64,000 nucleotides of DNA, taken from NCBI RefSeq assembly GCF_030209375.1, contig NZ_JARVSC010000003.1, positions 434,001 through 498,000 of the forward strand, in the 5' to 3' direction. Under the pieces are notes generated by a model. That model was not told where the DNA came from, did not search any database, and was given only the letters and a program-made list of their open reading frames with translations. The stretch is from Plantibacter sp. ME-Dv--P-122b. GTDB taxonomy: Bacteria > Actinomycetota > Actinomycetes > Actinomycetales > Microbacteriaceae. Shown piece by piece: positions 1 through 8,987 of this stretch. The first letter of the stretch is position 1; every line of letters starts with the position of its first letter. Position numbers and translations under genes: made by a program.

Positions 1-926
1 AGGCTGCTCGCCGCCCGGATGCGCTGGACGTCGGGATGCGGTCCGTCGCCGACCAACAGGTGGGCGACCCGGTGGAACACCTCCGGGTCGTCCGCCCCGA
101 CCGGCAGATGCCCGTACGCGCGTTCGGCGTCGTCGAGTTCCTCACCGAGGTCGCGCCCGAACGCCCACTGCATGAGTGCGAGGTCGCTCGCCCACGGGCG
201 TGACAGGCTCAGCAACAGGAAGGCCACTTCCCGGGCGGTCATCGCCTCGACACCGCGGGCGAGTGCGTCCTCGAAGACCCCAGGAAGGCCGTCGAGTCGT
301 TCCACGACGTCTCCGAGGTCGATCCGCCAGGTCGTGCGGGCGTGATCGGCGGCCGCGTCGAGCATGGAGGCCAGTCGAGCGCAGAGCACCCGGTACTCGA
401 GGTCGACGGCTGCGAACGTCGCCACGTCCACCGACGGGACCTCGGTCGTGACGAGCTCCCAGGGGAGCGGTGGGACCGGCGGGACCGCCGCCGAGGCCAC
501 GATCGCCGGCGGACGCCCTCCGGCGGGGAGTCCAGGGTCGAGGTAGGAGCCCCAGCCGTCAGCGGCCGAGCAGAGGGCGTCCTTGACCGTGAACCCCTGC
601 GCGCCCGCCAGCTCGAGGACCGCGTCGGCGATGGTCCTGCCCGGTGGCTCCGCTCCGGCCCCGAACGCGTCGTCCGTGTAGACCACGGGCACGATGGCGT
701 CGACACCCGGGGCCCGGCAGGCGAACCCGAGGGCGCGCTCCGCCGCGGCGTCCGCCACCTGCCGGTCGACGTCCGTTCCGGCCGGCAGGTGCACCTGGAG
801 TGCGCCGCGGCTGTGACGGCCGGCGAACAGGACGACGACGAGGCTCGATCTCGGAGTGCTTCCGACGAGTCCGGGGATGAGGGCGAGGAGGTCTTCGGCC
901 GCGTGGGCCTGCACGATGTGGATCAT
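1..926 (-). CDS. DUF4192 domain-containing protein (3' end cut by window edge)
   Basis: This frame stays open from an ATG at 924-926 to the left edge, giving about 308 residues, so the C-terminus is missing. The N-terminus reads MIHIVQAHAAEDLLALIPGL, followed by a hydrophobic strand (SSLVVVLFAG). Further in are an IVPVVYTDD strand and a W-rich C-terminal half (ARTTWRIDL, SRPWASDLALMQWAF). This is the layout of the actinobacterial DUF4192 family, whose function is unknown. A GTG at 972-974 would add 16 residues; neither start has a clear Shine-Dalgarno sequence, and I chose the ATG because family members usually begin close to the IV-A-LLALxPxLxG segment. The gene is divergent from the ThDP enzyme at 1150. 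Confidence 0.8.
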   Translation of the reverse strand, partial: MIHIVQAHAAEDLLALIPGLVGSTPRSSLVVVLFAGRHSRGALQVHLPAGTDVDRQVADAAAERALGFACRAPGVDAIVPVVYTDDAFGAGAEPPGRTIADAVLELAGAQGFTVKDALCSAADGWGSYLDPGLPAGGRPPAIVASAAVPPVPPLPWELVTTEVPSVDVATFAAVDLEYRVLCARLASMLDAAADHARTTWRIDLGDVVERLDGLPGVFEDALARGVEAMTAREVAFLLLSLSRPWASDLALMQWAFGRDLGEELDDAERAYGHLPVGADDPEVFHRVAHLLVGDGPHPDVQRIRAASS

Positions 927-1149
927 GCGGCAAGCTTCGGTCGAAGCCGGGTCCGGCTGTCCGGCAGATGTCACGGATGTGGAGCGGATGCTGTCGAGGC
1001 CGCACTGTGCAGCGTGGTCGCCGCGGAGTAGAGTGTGCTCGTCAGACTCCGCAGCACGGGGGTCGTTGCTCGAAAAAAGGGCGATAGCGCGGCCAGCACC
1101 GGCGAGACACACACGGAATCCCATCCGTCCACGTTCTCGAAGGTCTCCC

Positions 1150-2874
1150 ATGTCCGAACACGCTTCGTCGACCGTTCCCACGTCGATCCGCCCCTCCACC
1201 GTCTCCGCCCGAGTGGCGCAGGCACTCAGTCGCCACGTCTCAGAGGTGTTCGGGGTCATGGGCAACGGCAACGCGCACCTCCTCGACGCCCTCGCCGCGA
1301 CCAGGACCCGCTTCACCGCCATGCGCCACGAGGCCGGGGGCGTCGCCGCAGCCGACGCCTATGCCCGCGCGGGTGGCGGCCTCGCTGCCGCGACCGCGAC
1401 CTACGGCGCCGGATTCACCAACACCCTGACGCCCCTCGCGGAGGCGGTGATGGCCCAGATCCCGCTGGTCCTCGTCGTCGGTGACGCCCCGACCACCGGC
1501 GCCCGCTCCTGGGACGTCGACCAGTTCCAGATCGCCGCCGGGCTCGGTGCGCCGACCTTCACCGTCGGCCGCGACGACGCCACCGCGACCACGCTGCGCG
1601 CCATCGAGCACGCCGTCCACCGCCGGACCGCGGTCGTGCTCGCCATCCCCTACGACCTCGCCGCCATGGCATCCGACGAACCGCTGCGGGCCGACGGGAC
1701 ACCGCACCACCCGGCGCTCGTCCGGCCGTCACGCGTGGAGCCGGTCGCGCGGCGCCTGGACGCCGCCGCCGCTGCCCTGCGCAGCGCAGACCGTCCGCTC
1801 ATCCTGGCCGGGCGTGGAGCCTGGCTGGCCGACGCCGGCCCCGTGCTCGGCGAGCTCGCCGACCGGCTCGACGCCCACATCGCGACCACGGCGCTCGGAC
1901 GCGGGCTCTTCGGTTCCAGCGCCCGTGATCTCGGCGTGGCCGGCGGCTTCGCGACGGAGCACGCCGCGAGACGCATCGCCGAAGCGGACGTCGTGCTCGT
2001 CGTCGGCGCCGGCCTCAACCAGTTCACGATGCGGTTCGGCGAGGCCTTCGCCCACGACGCGCACGTCATCCAGGTCGACCTCGCCGACGCCCCGACGAAC
2101 GCCAGGGTCGACGAGCTCATCCACGGTGACGCGGCCCTCACAGCCGCAGGTCTCCTGGAACGGCTCTCCGACGGCGCGGGGTCCGGATGGGTCGCGTCGG
2201 CCGGCGCCGCCCGCCCAGCACCGCACCTCGATCGCGATCTGGGTGACGGCTCGTCCGGCGACGGACTGTGCGCGGACGGGCGGCTCGACCCGCGCAGCCT
2301 CGCGCACCGATTGGACGAGCTGCTCCCGGCCGACCGCACGGTCGTGCAGGACGGCGGCCACTTCATCGGCTGGGCGCCGATGTACTTCGACATCCCCTCC
2401 CCCGATCGCCTCGTCATGGTCGGGACGGCGTACCAGTCGATCGGACTCGGGTTCCCGAGCGCTGTCGGTGCAGCGGCGGCCGGGCACACGGGCACCACCG
2501 TCCTCTGCACCGGCGACGGCGGCGGTCTCATGGCACTCCCGGACCTCGACACCGTCATCCGCACGGTGCCGAGCGGCGTGATCGTGGTCTTCAATGACGC
2601 CGCCTACGGAGCCGAGGTCCACCAATACGGCTCACGTGGACTCGACCAGACCCCGATGCTCATCGACGAGGTCGACTTCGCCGCCCTCGCGCGGGCCTTG
2701 GGGGGCCAGGGCGTGACGATCGACACGCTCGCGGACCTCGACGGACTCACCGACTGGGTCCACGCCGGGGCGCAGGGCGTCCTCCTGCTCGACTGCCGCA
2801 TCTCCACGAGCGTCGTCGCCCCGTACCTCTCCGAGATGATGCAGCAGGGACCACGACCGGTCACCGTCGACTGA
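1150..2874 (+). CDS. Thiamine pyrophosphate-dependent enzyme (acetolactate synthase-like)
   Basis: The 574-residue protein has the three-domain layout of the ThDP decarboxylase/acetohydroxyacid synthase superfamily. The N-terminal Pyr domain carries the cofactor-activating Glu61 (MRHEAGG). A central domain follows, then a PP domain with the GDG motif at about 455-457 and its partner ND at about 482. The second Asn of the usual NN is Asp here. ATG 1150 was chosen because the residues before it are Arg-rich and uninformative, while the family core starts about 20 residues after it. No regulatory subunit is adjacent, so a biosynthetic IlvB role is not supported; a 2-oxoacid decarboxylase or carboligase of unknown substrate fits better. 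An alpha/beta hydrolase follows after 34 bases. Confidence 0.85.
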   Translation: MSEHASSTVPTSIRPSTVSARVAQALSRHVSEVFGVMGNGNAHLLDALAATRTRFTAMRHEAGGVAAADAYARAGGGLAAATATYGAGFTNTLTPLAEAVMAQIPLVLVVGDAPTTGARSWDVDQFQIAAGLGAPTFTVGRDDATATTLRAIEHAVHRRTAVVLAIPYDLAAMASDEPLRADGTPHHPALVRPSRVEPVARRLDAAAAALRSADRPLILAGRGAWLADAGPVLGELADRLDAHIATTALGRGLFGSSARDLGVAGGFATEHAARRIAEADVVLVVGAGLNQFTMRFGEAFAHDAHVIQVDLADAPTNARVDELIHGDAALTAAGLLERLSDGAGSGWVASAGAARPAPHLDRDLGDGSSGDGLCADGRLDPRSLAHRLDELLPADRTVVQDGGHFIGWAPMYFDIPSPDRLVMVGTAYQSIGLGFPSAVGAAAAGHTGTTVLCTGDGGGLMALPDLDTVIRTVPSGVIVVFNDAAYGAEVHQYGSRGLDQTPMLIDEVDFAALARALGGQGVTIDTLADLDGLTDWVHAGAQGVLLLDCRISTSVVAPYLSEMMQQGPRPVTVD

Positions 2875-2908
2875 GCCCGCGCGGCGCCACCGCGGGTATC
2901 GTTGACGG

Positions 2909-3703
2909 GTGCTTCCTCAGCCTGCCCCGACCGCACCCACCTACGTCATGTCGACGGACGGCATCCGGATCGCGACCTACCTCCACGAACCGGCTCCGGG
3001 CACCGGCGACCTCGGCACGATCGTCGCGGTGCACGGCTTCGCCTCGAGTGCCGGACTCAACTGGGACCTCGCCGGGTGGACACGCACGCTGACGCGCGCC
3101 GGGTACCGTCTGCTGACCCTCGACCAACGCGGTCACGGAGCCTCCGACAAACCGACGGATCCCGCCGCATACCGACTCGACATCCTCGTCGACGACGTCC
3201 TGTCCGTCCTCGACGGCTACGGCGTCGACGAACCGCACTACCTCGGGTACTCGCTGGGCTCCCGGGTGGGTTGGCGGTTGGGTGTCCGGCACCCCGACCG
3301 TGTGCGCTCGCTCAGCCTCGGCGGTCTCCCCGAGGGCGACTCGCTCCGCGACTTCGACCTGGAGGCGGCCCGTCACCACATGAGGACCGGGACGACGATC
3401 ACCCACGCCCTCACGGACACGTACGTGGCGATGGCCGAGGGCGTCCCGGGAAACGACGTGGAGGCCCTCATCGCCCTGGTGGAAGGCCTCCGCGGAGGGC
3501 CACAACCGAGCACGGCCGAGGTGCCGCCGCTGCCGATGCTGCTCGTGACCGGAGACGACGACGCGGTCGCCGCCGGGAGTCGGCGGCTCGCCGAAGCCGC
3601 TGGCGCCCGCTACGTGGGGCTGCCCGGCCGCGAGCACTTCAACGCGGTCTCGTCGCGGGCGTTCAAGGACGCCGTGCTCGCGTTCCTCGCCGAGCAGGGG
3701 TAG
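2909..3703 (+). CDS. Alpha/beta hydrolase
   Basis: This 264-residue protein has the canonical single-domain alpha/beta hydrolase fold: an oxyanion segment AVHGFASSAG, the strand LDQRGHGAS, the nucleophile elbow G-Y-S-L-G (Ser115), and a C-terminal GREHF with His243. It begins at GTG 2909. ATG 2948 is an in-frame alternative that would start at MSTDGIRIATYLHEP, where homology should begin. It lies 34 bases after the ThDP enzyme on the same strand and may be cotranscribed with it. Substrate is not predictable. A REP-like element follows the gene at about 3750. Confidence 0.85.
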   Translation: MLPQPAPTAPTYVMSTDGIRIATYLHEPAPGTGDLGTIVAVHGFASSAGLNWDLAGWTRTLTRAGYRLLTLDQRGHGASDKPTDPAAYRLDILVDDVLSVLDGYGVDEPHYLGYSLGSRVGWRLGVRHPDRVRSLSLGGLPEGDSLRDFDLEAARHHMRTGTTITHALTDTYVAMAEGVPGNDVEALIALVEGLRGGPQPSTAEVPPLPMLLVTGDDDAVAAGSRRLAEAAGARYVGLPGREHFNAVSSRAFKDAVLAFLAEQG

Positions 3704-3747
3704 CTGTCCGGGGTCAAGGTACTCGATGCGGAGAACCTGCCCGGGGG

Positions 3748-3769
3748 CACTTCGACAAGCTCAGTGACC
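3748..3769. repeat. REP-like element, degenerate copy
   Basis: CACTTCGACAAGCTCAGTGACC matches the reverse orientation of the element found repeatedly at 32.7-35.7 kb and at 40.2 kb. It sits between the convergent ends of the hydrolase (3703) and the MMPL gene (3798), the usual position for such extragenic palindromic repeats. Confidence 0.65.
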
Positions 3770-3797
3770 GGAAGGAGTCCTCCCTCGACCGCCTCGG

Positions 3798-6068
3798 TCA
3801 GGCCGCGTGCCGGTGCTCGACACGACCCTTCGCGAGCTTCGACGGCCACCAGATGGCGCTCCCGATGTCGTGGCTGAGGGCTGGGACGAGCAGCGTCCGG
3901 ACGATGATCGTGTCGAGGAGGACCCCGAACGCCACGATGAACGCGATCTGCGCGAGGAACAGGATCGGGATGACGCCCAGCGCCGCGAACGTCGCCGCGA
4001 GCACGAGTCCCGCCGAGGTGATCACGCCACCCGTGATCGCCAGGCCCCGCAGCACGCCGGCCCGCGTTCCGACCCGCAGCGACTCCTCGCGGACCCTCGT
4101 CATGAGGAAGATGTTGTAGTCGATCCCGAGCGCCACGAGGAACACGAAGCCGTAGAGCGGCACGCTCGGGTCCGCGCCCGGGAACCCGAGCACGTGGTTG
4201 AACACGAGCGCGGAGACCCCGAGGGCCGCCCCGAAGGACACCACCACGCTGAGGATCAGCAGGACCGGGGCGAGCACCGAGCGGAGCAGCAGCATGAGGA
4301 TGAGGAGGATGACGGCGAGCACCACGGGGATGATGAGGTTCCGGTCGTGGATGGACGCGTCGTTCGAGTCGATGGCGGTGGCCGTCACGCCGCCGACCGG
4401 TGTATGGGCACCGACCTCGGCGTCGAGGGTCGAGCGCAGCTGTCGCACGCTCTCCTCCGCCGTCGCGGAGTCCGGTGCCGCGTCGAGCGTCGCCTGGAGC
4501 ACGATGCGGCCGTCGTCGACCGTCGGGTCGGCCGACGCCACCGGGGTCCCGGGCGGCCCAGCGGCGGGAGCCGTGAACACCGCCTCCCCGTCCCCGACCG
4601 TCGCATCCGCAGTGCCGGTCGCGGAGTCGCCCGACAGCACCTGGACGGTGTCGAGACCGTCCGCCTCCTCGAGGATGCCGATGACCTGCGCAGCGTCGCC
4701 CTCCTGCGCGAGGACGTACACGGGGCTCGCCGAACCGGCCGGGAAGTGCTCACCGAGAGCCGCTTGACCGTCACGGGCCTCGGACGTGCCGAGGATGAGG
4801 TCGCTCTGGGCGACGCCGTCCGCCTTGAGCTGGAAGACCCCGAGGCTCGCGACCAGGAGGAGCAGGGTGCTCCCGATCCAGACGACGCGGGCGTGGCGGG
4901 AGATGAGGCGGGCGATCCCACCCCACAGACCGGTGGTCGGCACGGCGGTGTCGTCGGTCGACGAGGCGCGCACACGGTGCTCGCTCCCGTACTTCGGGCG
5001 CAGCGGCCAGAACGAGGTGCGACCGCAGGCCAGCAGGAGCGCGGGCAGGAAGGTGAGCGCCGCGAGGACCGAGAAGACGATCCCGATCGAGGCGACCGGC
5101 CCGAGCGCCTTGTTCGAGTTCAGGTCGCTGAGCAGCAGGCAGAGCAGTCCGGCGATGACGGTGCCGCCCGACGCGACGATCGGCTCGAACGATCCTCGGA
5201 GCGCAGCCCACGTCGCATCCCACCGCCGCTCGTGGTCGCGGAGCGCCTCCCGGTACCGGGAGACGTAGAGCAGTGAGTAGTCGGTCGCCGCACCGATCAC
5301 GAGGATGAAGAGGATGCCCTGCACCTGGCCGTTCAGCAGGACGACGCCGGCCTTCGCGAGCCACCACACGGTGAGGAGTGCGGTGCAGAGGGCGAACAAG
5401 GAGGTGCCGAGCACGAGGAACGGGAGGACCGGCGAACGGTACACGACGATGAGGATGAGGAAGACGGCGCCGAGCGCGGTCAGGAGGAGGATGCCGTCGA
5501 TGCCGGCGAAGGCGTCGCTGAGGTCGGCGGTGAACCCTGCCGGGCCGGTGACGAAGACGTCGAGGCCGGCCGGGGCAACTTCGGCGAGCTGCGCACGGAG
5601 GGCCTCGACGACGTCGCCGACCTCCGCGTCGCCGCTGATCGGGACGAAGACCTCGACCGCGTCGCCATCCTCGGAGGGGATGGCCGGAGAAACGCCGTCG
5701 GCGACGCCCTCGGTGGAGGACAGGGCTGAGAGCTCGTCGTCGATCGCCGCCCGGTCCTCGTCGGTGATCCCGCCGTTGCGGACGAACAGCACGAGGGCCG
5801 GGATGTCGTCACCCTCCCGGAACCCGTCGAGTGCCGTCTGCACCTCGGTCGCGTCCGCGCTCGCGGGGAGGAAGCTCGTCTGGTCGTTGGTCGCGACCTC
5901 GCTCACCTTCCCGAAGTACGGACCGCCGACGCCGGCGGCCGTGAGCCAGAGGAGGATGAGGACCACGGGGAGCACGACCCGCAGCCACCGCGGCGCACCC
6001 GCCCGATCCCGCTGCTGCGTCCGGGTGTCCGCGTCCGTCTGCGTTCCGCCGTGTCGTCCGTGCGTCAT
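3798..6068 (-). CDS. MMPL-family (RND superfamily) membrane transporter
   Basis: This 756-residue protein has the RND/MMPL plan twice over: one transmembrane helix at about residues 28-47, a large extracytoplasmic loop to about 180, and a block of helices (ILLLTALGAVFLILIVVY and following). A second loop then spans about 420-560 before a second helix block and a short basic tail. The length is typical of actinobacterial MMPL proteins that export lipids, dyes or drugs using proton motive force. The start is ATG 6068. An AT-rich palindromic sequence lies about 30-50 bases upstream (6098-6120), suggesting control by a local repressor, but no regulator gene is adjacent. The substrate is unknown. 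Confidence 0.88.
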   Translation of the reverse strand: MTHGRHGGTQTDADTRTQQRDRAGAPRWLRVVLPVVLILLWLTAAGVGGPYFGKVSEVATNDQTSFLPASADATEVQTALDGFREGDDIPALVLFVRNGGITDEDRAAIDDELSALSSTEGVADGVSPAIPSEDGDAVEVFVPISGDAEVGDVVEALRAQLAEVAPAGLDVFVTGPAGFTADLSDAFAGIDGILLLTALGAVFLILIVVYRSPVLPFLVLGTSLFALCTALLTVWWLAKAGVVLLNGQVQGILFILVIGAATDYSLLYVSRYREALRDHERRWDATWAALRGSFEPIVASGGTVIAGLLCLLLSDLNSNKALGPVASIGIVFSVLAALTFLPALLLACGRTSFWPLRPKYGSEHRVRASSTDDTAVPTTGLWGGIARLISRHARVVWIGSTLLLLVASLGVFQLKADGVAQSDLILGTSEARDGQAALGEHFPAGSASPVYVLAQEGDAAQVIGILEEADGLDTVQVLSGDSATGTADATVGDGEAVFTAPAAGPPGTPVASADPTVDDGRIVLQATLDAAPDSATAEESVRQLRSTLDAEVGAHTPVGGVTATAIDSNDASIHDRNLIIPVVLAVILLILMLLLRSVLAPVLLILSVVVSFGAALGVSALVFNHVLGFPGADPSVPLYGFVFLVALGIDYNIFLMTRVREESLRVGTRAGVLRGLAITGGVITSAGLVLAATFAALGVIPILFLAQIAFIVAFGVLLDTIIVRTLLVPALSHDIGSAIWWPSKLAKGRVEHRHAA

Positions 6069-6097
6069 GCGCGCGCCCCGTTCTCGCCCTGCTCGAA

Positions 6098-6120
6098 ATA
6101 ATATGCAGCTAGCTTACTAT
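6098..6120. promoter_or_regulatory. Probable operator/promoter of the MMPL gene
   Basis: In a GC-rich region this 23-bp stretch is strikingly AT-rich. It is centred on the perfect palindrome AGCTAGCT (6107-6114), and its flanking arms (ATATGCAGCT and AGCTTACTAT) match at 7 of 10 inverted positions. It lies directly upstream of the MMPL start. MarR- and TetR-type repressors often bind such sites upstream of MMPL exporters, but the regulator here is unidentified. Confidence 0.5.
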
Positions 6121-6146
6121 CTGCGACAGGCGGCCGGGGACGGAGT

Positions 6147-6722
6147 TCAGGCGGGGACGACGACTCCCCCGGCTTCGGTGATCTCGGCGAGCGCCGCATC
6201 CCCGGCGGCCCGGTCGACGGGCGCGACGAGACCGGCGAGGACGCGGACCTGCAGGCCGTGCTCGATGGCGTCGAGCGCACTCCGGCGGACGCAGTAGTCG
6301 GTCGCGAGACCCACGACGTCGACCTCCGTGATGCCGGCATCCGTGAGGACCTCGTCGAGGCTCCGACCTTCCGGCGTCACGCCCTCGAAGATCGAGTATC
6401 CGTGGGCACCCTGGCCCTTGCGGATGTGGGTGCCGACGCTCTTGGTGTCGAGCGCGTGGTGGTACTCGGCGCCTGCACTCCCCGCGACGCAGTGCACCGG
6501 CCAGTTCGTCACGTAGTCGGGCTCACCCGTCGCGAAGTGACCGTCGTTGTCGCCCTCGGCATCGTGCCAATCGCGTGAGGCGAACACGTGCGCGTACTCG
6601 TCCCCGTGCTCGGCCAGCAGCTGCGTGACCCCCGCGGCGACGGCCTCGCCGCCGTCCACGCCGAGCGCACCGCCCTCGGTGAAATCGTTCTGTACGTCGA
6701 TGATGAAGAGCGCGCGCGCCAC
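6147..6722 (-). CDS. pncA: Nicotinamidase / isochorismatase-family hydrolase
   Basis: The enzyme should hydrolyse nicotinamide to nicotinate in NAD salvage. From the GTG at 6720-6722 the protein has 191 residues and shows the family triad: Asp9 (FIIDVQNDF), Lys102 (IRKG) and Cys144 (ATDYCV). The metal ligands Asp51 and His53 (RDWH) and His62 (GHF) are also present. I prefer this GTG because a GGAGG lies six bases upstream and because FIIDVQ should be near the N-terminus; an in-frame ATG at 6770 would add 16 uninformative residues. The gene is followed by the MMPL promoter region. Confidence 0.88.
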   Translation of the reverse strand: MARALFIIDVQNDFTEGGALGVDGGEAVAAGVTQLLAEHGDEYAHVFASRDWHDAEGDNDGHFATGEPDYVTNWPVHCVAGSAGAEYHHALDTKSVGTHIRKGQGAHGYSIFEGVTPEGRSLDEVLTDAGITEVDVVGLATDYCVRRSALDAIEHGLQVRVLAGLVAPVDRAAGDAALAEITEAGGVVVPA

Positions 6723-6821
6723 GATGCCTCCGGGTTGTCGTCGTCCCGCCTCGGTGGAGGCGGGTTCCATCGAGGGTAACGCCGGGGAACCGACCTGGTC
6801 AGGTGGTTGCGCTGCCGTGGC

Positions 6822-7016
6822 TCAGAGGCGCCGCGCGCGTTCCTTGCGGCGGTCGAAGAACTGGAGACCGATGTTCACGCCCATGAGGATGGTGCCGAGG
6901 AGCATGGCGACGAGCCCGGCGATCCGGAACCCGACCGGCAGCTCGAGGAGCAGCGCGAAGACGATCCCGAGCAGGATGAGCGCGGCACCCGCGGAGAACA
7001 GCACCAGATACTTCAT
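6822..7016 (-). CDS. Small two-helix membrane protein
   Basis: This 64-residue protein begins MKYLVLFSAGAALILLG. It has two hydrophobic segments at about residues 3-25 and 28-52 and a strongly basic tail (FFDRRKERARRL), which should place the C-terminus in the cytoplasm. I chose the ATG at 7016 because the upstream in-frame extension is Gly/Pro/Arg-rich and matches no protein pattern. No family is recognised. It is divergent from the lipoprotein at 7077. Confidence 0.65.
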   Translation of the reverse strand: MKYLVLFSAGAALILLGIVFALLLELPVGFRIAGLVAMLLGTILMGVNIGLQFFDRRKERARRL

Positions 7017-7076
7017 GCCCCAACGGTACCGGCTGGACGACGGCCCCGGGACGGGACCGCGACCTAGGCTGGGGAC

Positions 7077-7940
7077 ATGACCCGTCTCCCCCGTCGCACG
7101 CACCAGCTCATCGCGGCGGGCACCGCGCTCCTACTCGCGGTCACCGCCGCCGGTTGCTCCACCGTCCCGAGCGGTACACGCTCCGGTGCCGAATCGACCC
7201 CGTCGGTGGGCGACTTCCCCACGGACGTCGTCTTCGACTACCAGCTCGGCGGTGGCTACGAGCCGGCGGCCGGCGTGGGCGGCGTCGCGCGCGACAGCAC
7301 CGACTCCCCCGACCCTGACTGGTACTCCATCTGCTACGTCAACGGCTTCCAGAGCCAGCCGGCCGATCGCGAGGCCTGGCTCGCCGAACCGGACCTCGTC
7401 CTCACCGACGACGACGGCGAACCGATCGTCGACGAGAACTGGCCCGACGAGCTCATCTTCGACCTCTCCACCGACTTCCGTCGCGCGCGGATCGCCGAGC
7501 GGGTCGGCGCGAGCATCACCCGCTGCGCGCAGGCCGGCTTCGACGCCGTCGAGATCGACAATCTGGACTCGTACACCCGATCCGACGGTCGACTCACCGT
7601 GGAGGACGCGATCGCCCTCGCCACCCGGTACGCCGACCTCGCCCACGACGCGGGCCTCCTCCTCGGGCAGAAGAACGCCGCCGAGCTCGGCACGCGAGGA
7701 CGGGACGACGTCGGGTTCGACTTCGCCGTCGCGGAGGAGTGCCACCGCTTCGACGAGTGCGCCACCTACACCGAGGTGTACGGAGACGCCGTGCTGGACA
7801 TCGAGTACACCGACGACCTGCGCGGCACCTTCGACGAGGTGTGCGCCGATCCGCAGGTCCCGTTCTCCACGATCCTGCGCGACCGCGACCTCCTGACGGC
7901 CGACGACCCCGCCCACGTGTTCGAAGCCTGCGCGAGGTAG
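7077..7940 (+). CDS. Endo-alpha-1,4-polygalactosaminidase-like lipoprotein (GH114 type)
   Basis: The 287-residue protein starts with a lipoprotein signal peptide whose lipobox ends at Cys27 (VTAAGC). The mature part shows the features of the GH114/TM1410 TIM-barrel family: DVVFDYQLGG at the first strand, WYSICYVNGF, DLSTDFRRARIAERV, and the characteristic DAVEIDNLDSY, where Glu159, Asp161 and Asp164 are the likely acidic active-site residues. Known members cut alpha-1,4-linked galactosamine polymers. The substrate here is inferred from the family only. The protein should be anchored on the outer face of the membrane. Confidence 0.82.
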   Translation: MTRLPRRTHQLIAAGTALLLAVTAAGCSTVPSGTRSGAESTPSVGDFPTDVVFDYQLGGGYEPAAGVGGVARDSTDSPDPDWYSICYVNGFQSQPADREAWLAEPDLVLTDDDGEPIVDENWPDELIFDLSTDFRRARIAERVGASITRCAQAGFDAVEIDNLDSYTRSDGRLTVEDAIALATRYADLAHDAGLLLGQKNAAELGTRGRDDVGFDFAVAEECHRFDECATYTEVYGDAVLDIEYTDDLRGTFDEVCADPQVPFSTILRDRDLLTADDPAHVFEACAR

Positions 7941-8038
7941 GCACCGGCAGGAGATCCGCTCCGGGCCAGGAGCTTCCTCGGTGAAGCGTCCTCCTCCGGG
8001 GCTGATCCCCTGCGCTCAGGCATCTCCAGCAGGTGTCG

Positions 8039-8075
8039 GTAGCGTGGAGGCATGATCCGGACCCACGACGCATGA
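8039..8075 (+). promoter_or_regulatory. Possible leaderless 7-codon upstream ORF coupled to the LysR gene
   Basis: A TAGCGT hexamer (about 8039-8044) could serve as a -10 box. Eight bases after it, ATG 8052 opens a frame of seven codons (MIRTHDA) that ends at TGA 8073-8075. That stop overlaps the LysR start ATG 8072-8074 in an ATGA junction. The LysR gene itself has no convincing Shine-Dalgarno sequence, so translational coupling from this mini-ORF is plausible but unproven. Confidence 0.35.
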
Positions 8076-8977
8076 ACTTGGAGCAGCTGGAGGCGGTCGT
8101 CGCGGTCGTCGACTACGGATCGTACGCGGCGGCGGCCGATGTCCTGCAGATCTCGCAGCCCTCGCTCACGAGACGCATCCAACGCTGCGAGACCGACCTC
8201 GGGCTCGCGCTCTTCACCCGGGTCGGTCGGCGCATGCACATCACCGACGCCGGCCGGTCCGTCCTCGGCCCGGCGAGGCGGATGCTCCAGGAGGCGAACG
8301 GGCTCCGCGCACTCGTCGACGCCCAGCACGCGCTCACCGTCGGCACGCTCCGGATCGGCGCACTCCCCTCGCTCGTCGCAACCCACGTCCCGGAGCTCGT
8401 CGCGCGGTTCCACGCCGCGCACCCCGACGTCCGCATCGAGGTCACGGGCGCCGTCGACTCCGCCGAACTGCTCGAAGCCGTCGACCTCGGGCGCATCGAC
8501 CTCGGTGTGGCCGATGTGGCCACCGCCGGCCCCGGTGTCGAGGTGCGACTCCTGGAGGAACAGCGGTTCGCGATCGTCCTCCCCGGCTTGAGGACCGTCG
8601 CCGAGCGCGAGGCCGGCCACACGCCACCGACCATCACCGGCGACGAGCTGGCTGCGCACACCCTGGTGACCCTCCCCCGCGGGACCTCGATGCGCGGCGT
8701 GACCGACGAGGCGTACGCCCGCTTCGGCGTGCAGCCCCCGCGGGTCATCGTGACCACCCAGCGCGACGCGCTCACGCGGTTCGCGACCGCCGGCGTCGGC
8801 CTGACCGTGGTGCCCGAGCGGCTCGCCGACTGGGCTGCGGCGAACGGCGCCCGGGTCCGCCGGTTCCCGACACCGGTCACGAGGAGCATCGGCCTGCTCG
8901 TGCGCCACGACAGCCTCGGGGCACCCGCCGTGAGTGCCTTCCTCCGCTTGGCGGAGCGGGTCCCACCCGCCGAGTGA
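8072..8977 (+). CDS. LysR-family transcriptional regulator
   Basis: The 301-residue length is normal for LysR regulators. The N-terminal winged helix-turn-helix spans residues 1-60 (MNLEQLEAVVAVVDYGSYA, then AADVLQISQPSLTRRIQRCE). The C-terminal effector-binding domain shows VGTLRIGALPSLVATHVPEL and GVGLTVVPERLA. ATG 8072 was chosen over GTG 8033 because LysR proteins begin directly with the M-x-x-x-Q-L motif. LysR genes usually control a divergent neighbour; here the upstream gene is on the same strand and ends at 7940, so the target is unclear. Confidence 0.88.
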   Translation: MNLEQLEAVVAVVDYGSYAAAADVLQISQPSLTRRIQRCETDLGLALFTRVGRRMHITDAGRSVLGPARRMLQEANGLRALVDAQHALTVGTLRIGALPSLVATHVPELVARFHAAHPDVRIEVTGAVDSAELLEAVDLGRIDLGVADVATAGPGVEVRLLEEQRFAIVLPGLRTVAEREAGHTPPTITGDELAAHTLVTLPRGTSMRGVTDEAYARFGVQPPRVIVTTQRDALTRFATAGVGLTVVPERLADWAAANGARVRRFPTPVTRSIGLLVRHDSLGAPAVSAFLRLAERVPPAE

Positions 8978-8987
8978 CGCGGGCGCG

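Noticed and set aside
342-1031. 229-codon plus-strand frame at the left end
   Set aside because: It lies antisense to the DUF4192 gene, which reads as a normal protein; the plus frame is Gly/Arg/Asp-rich without structure.
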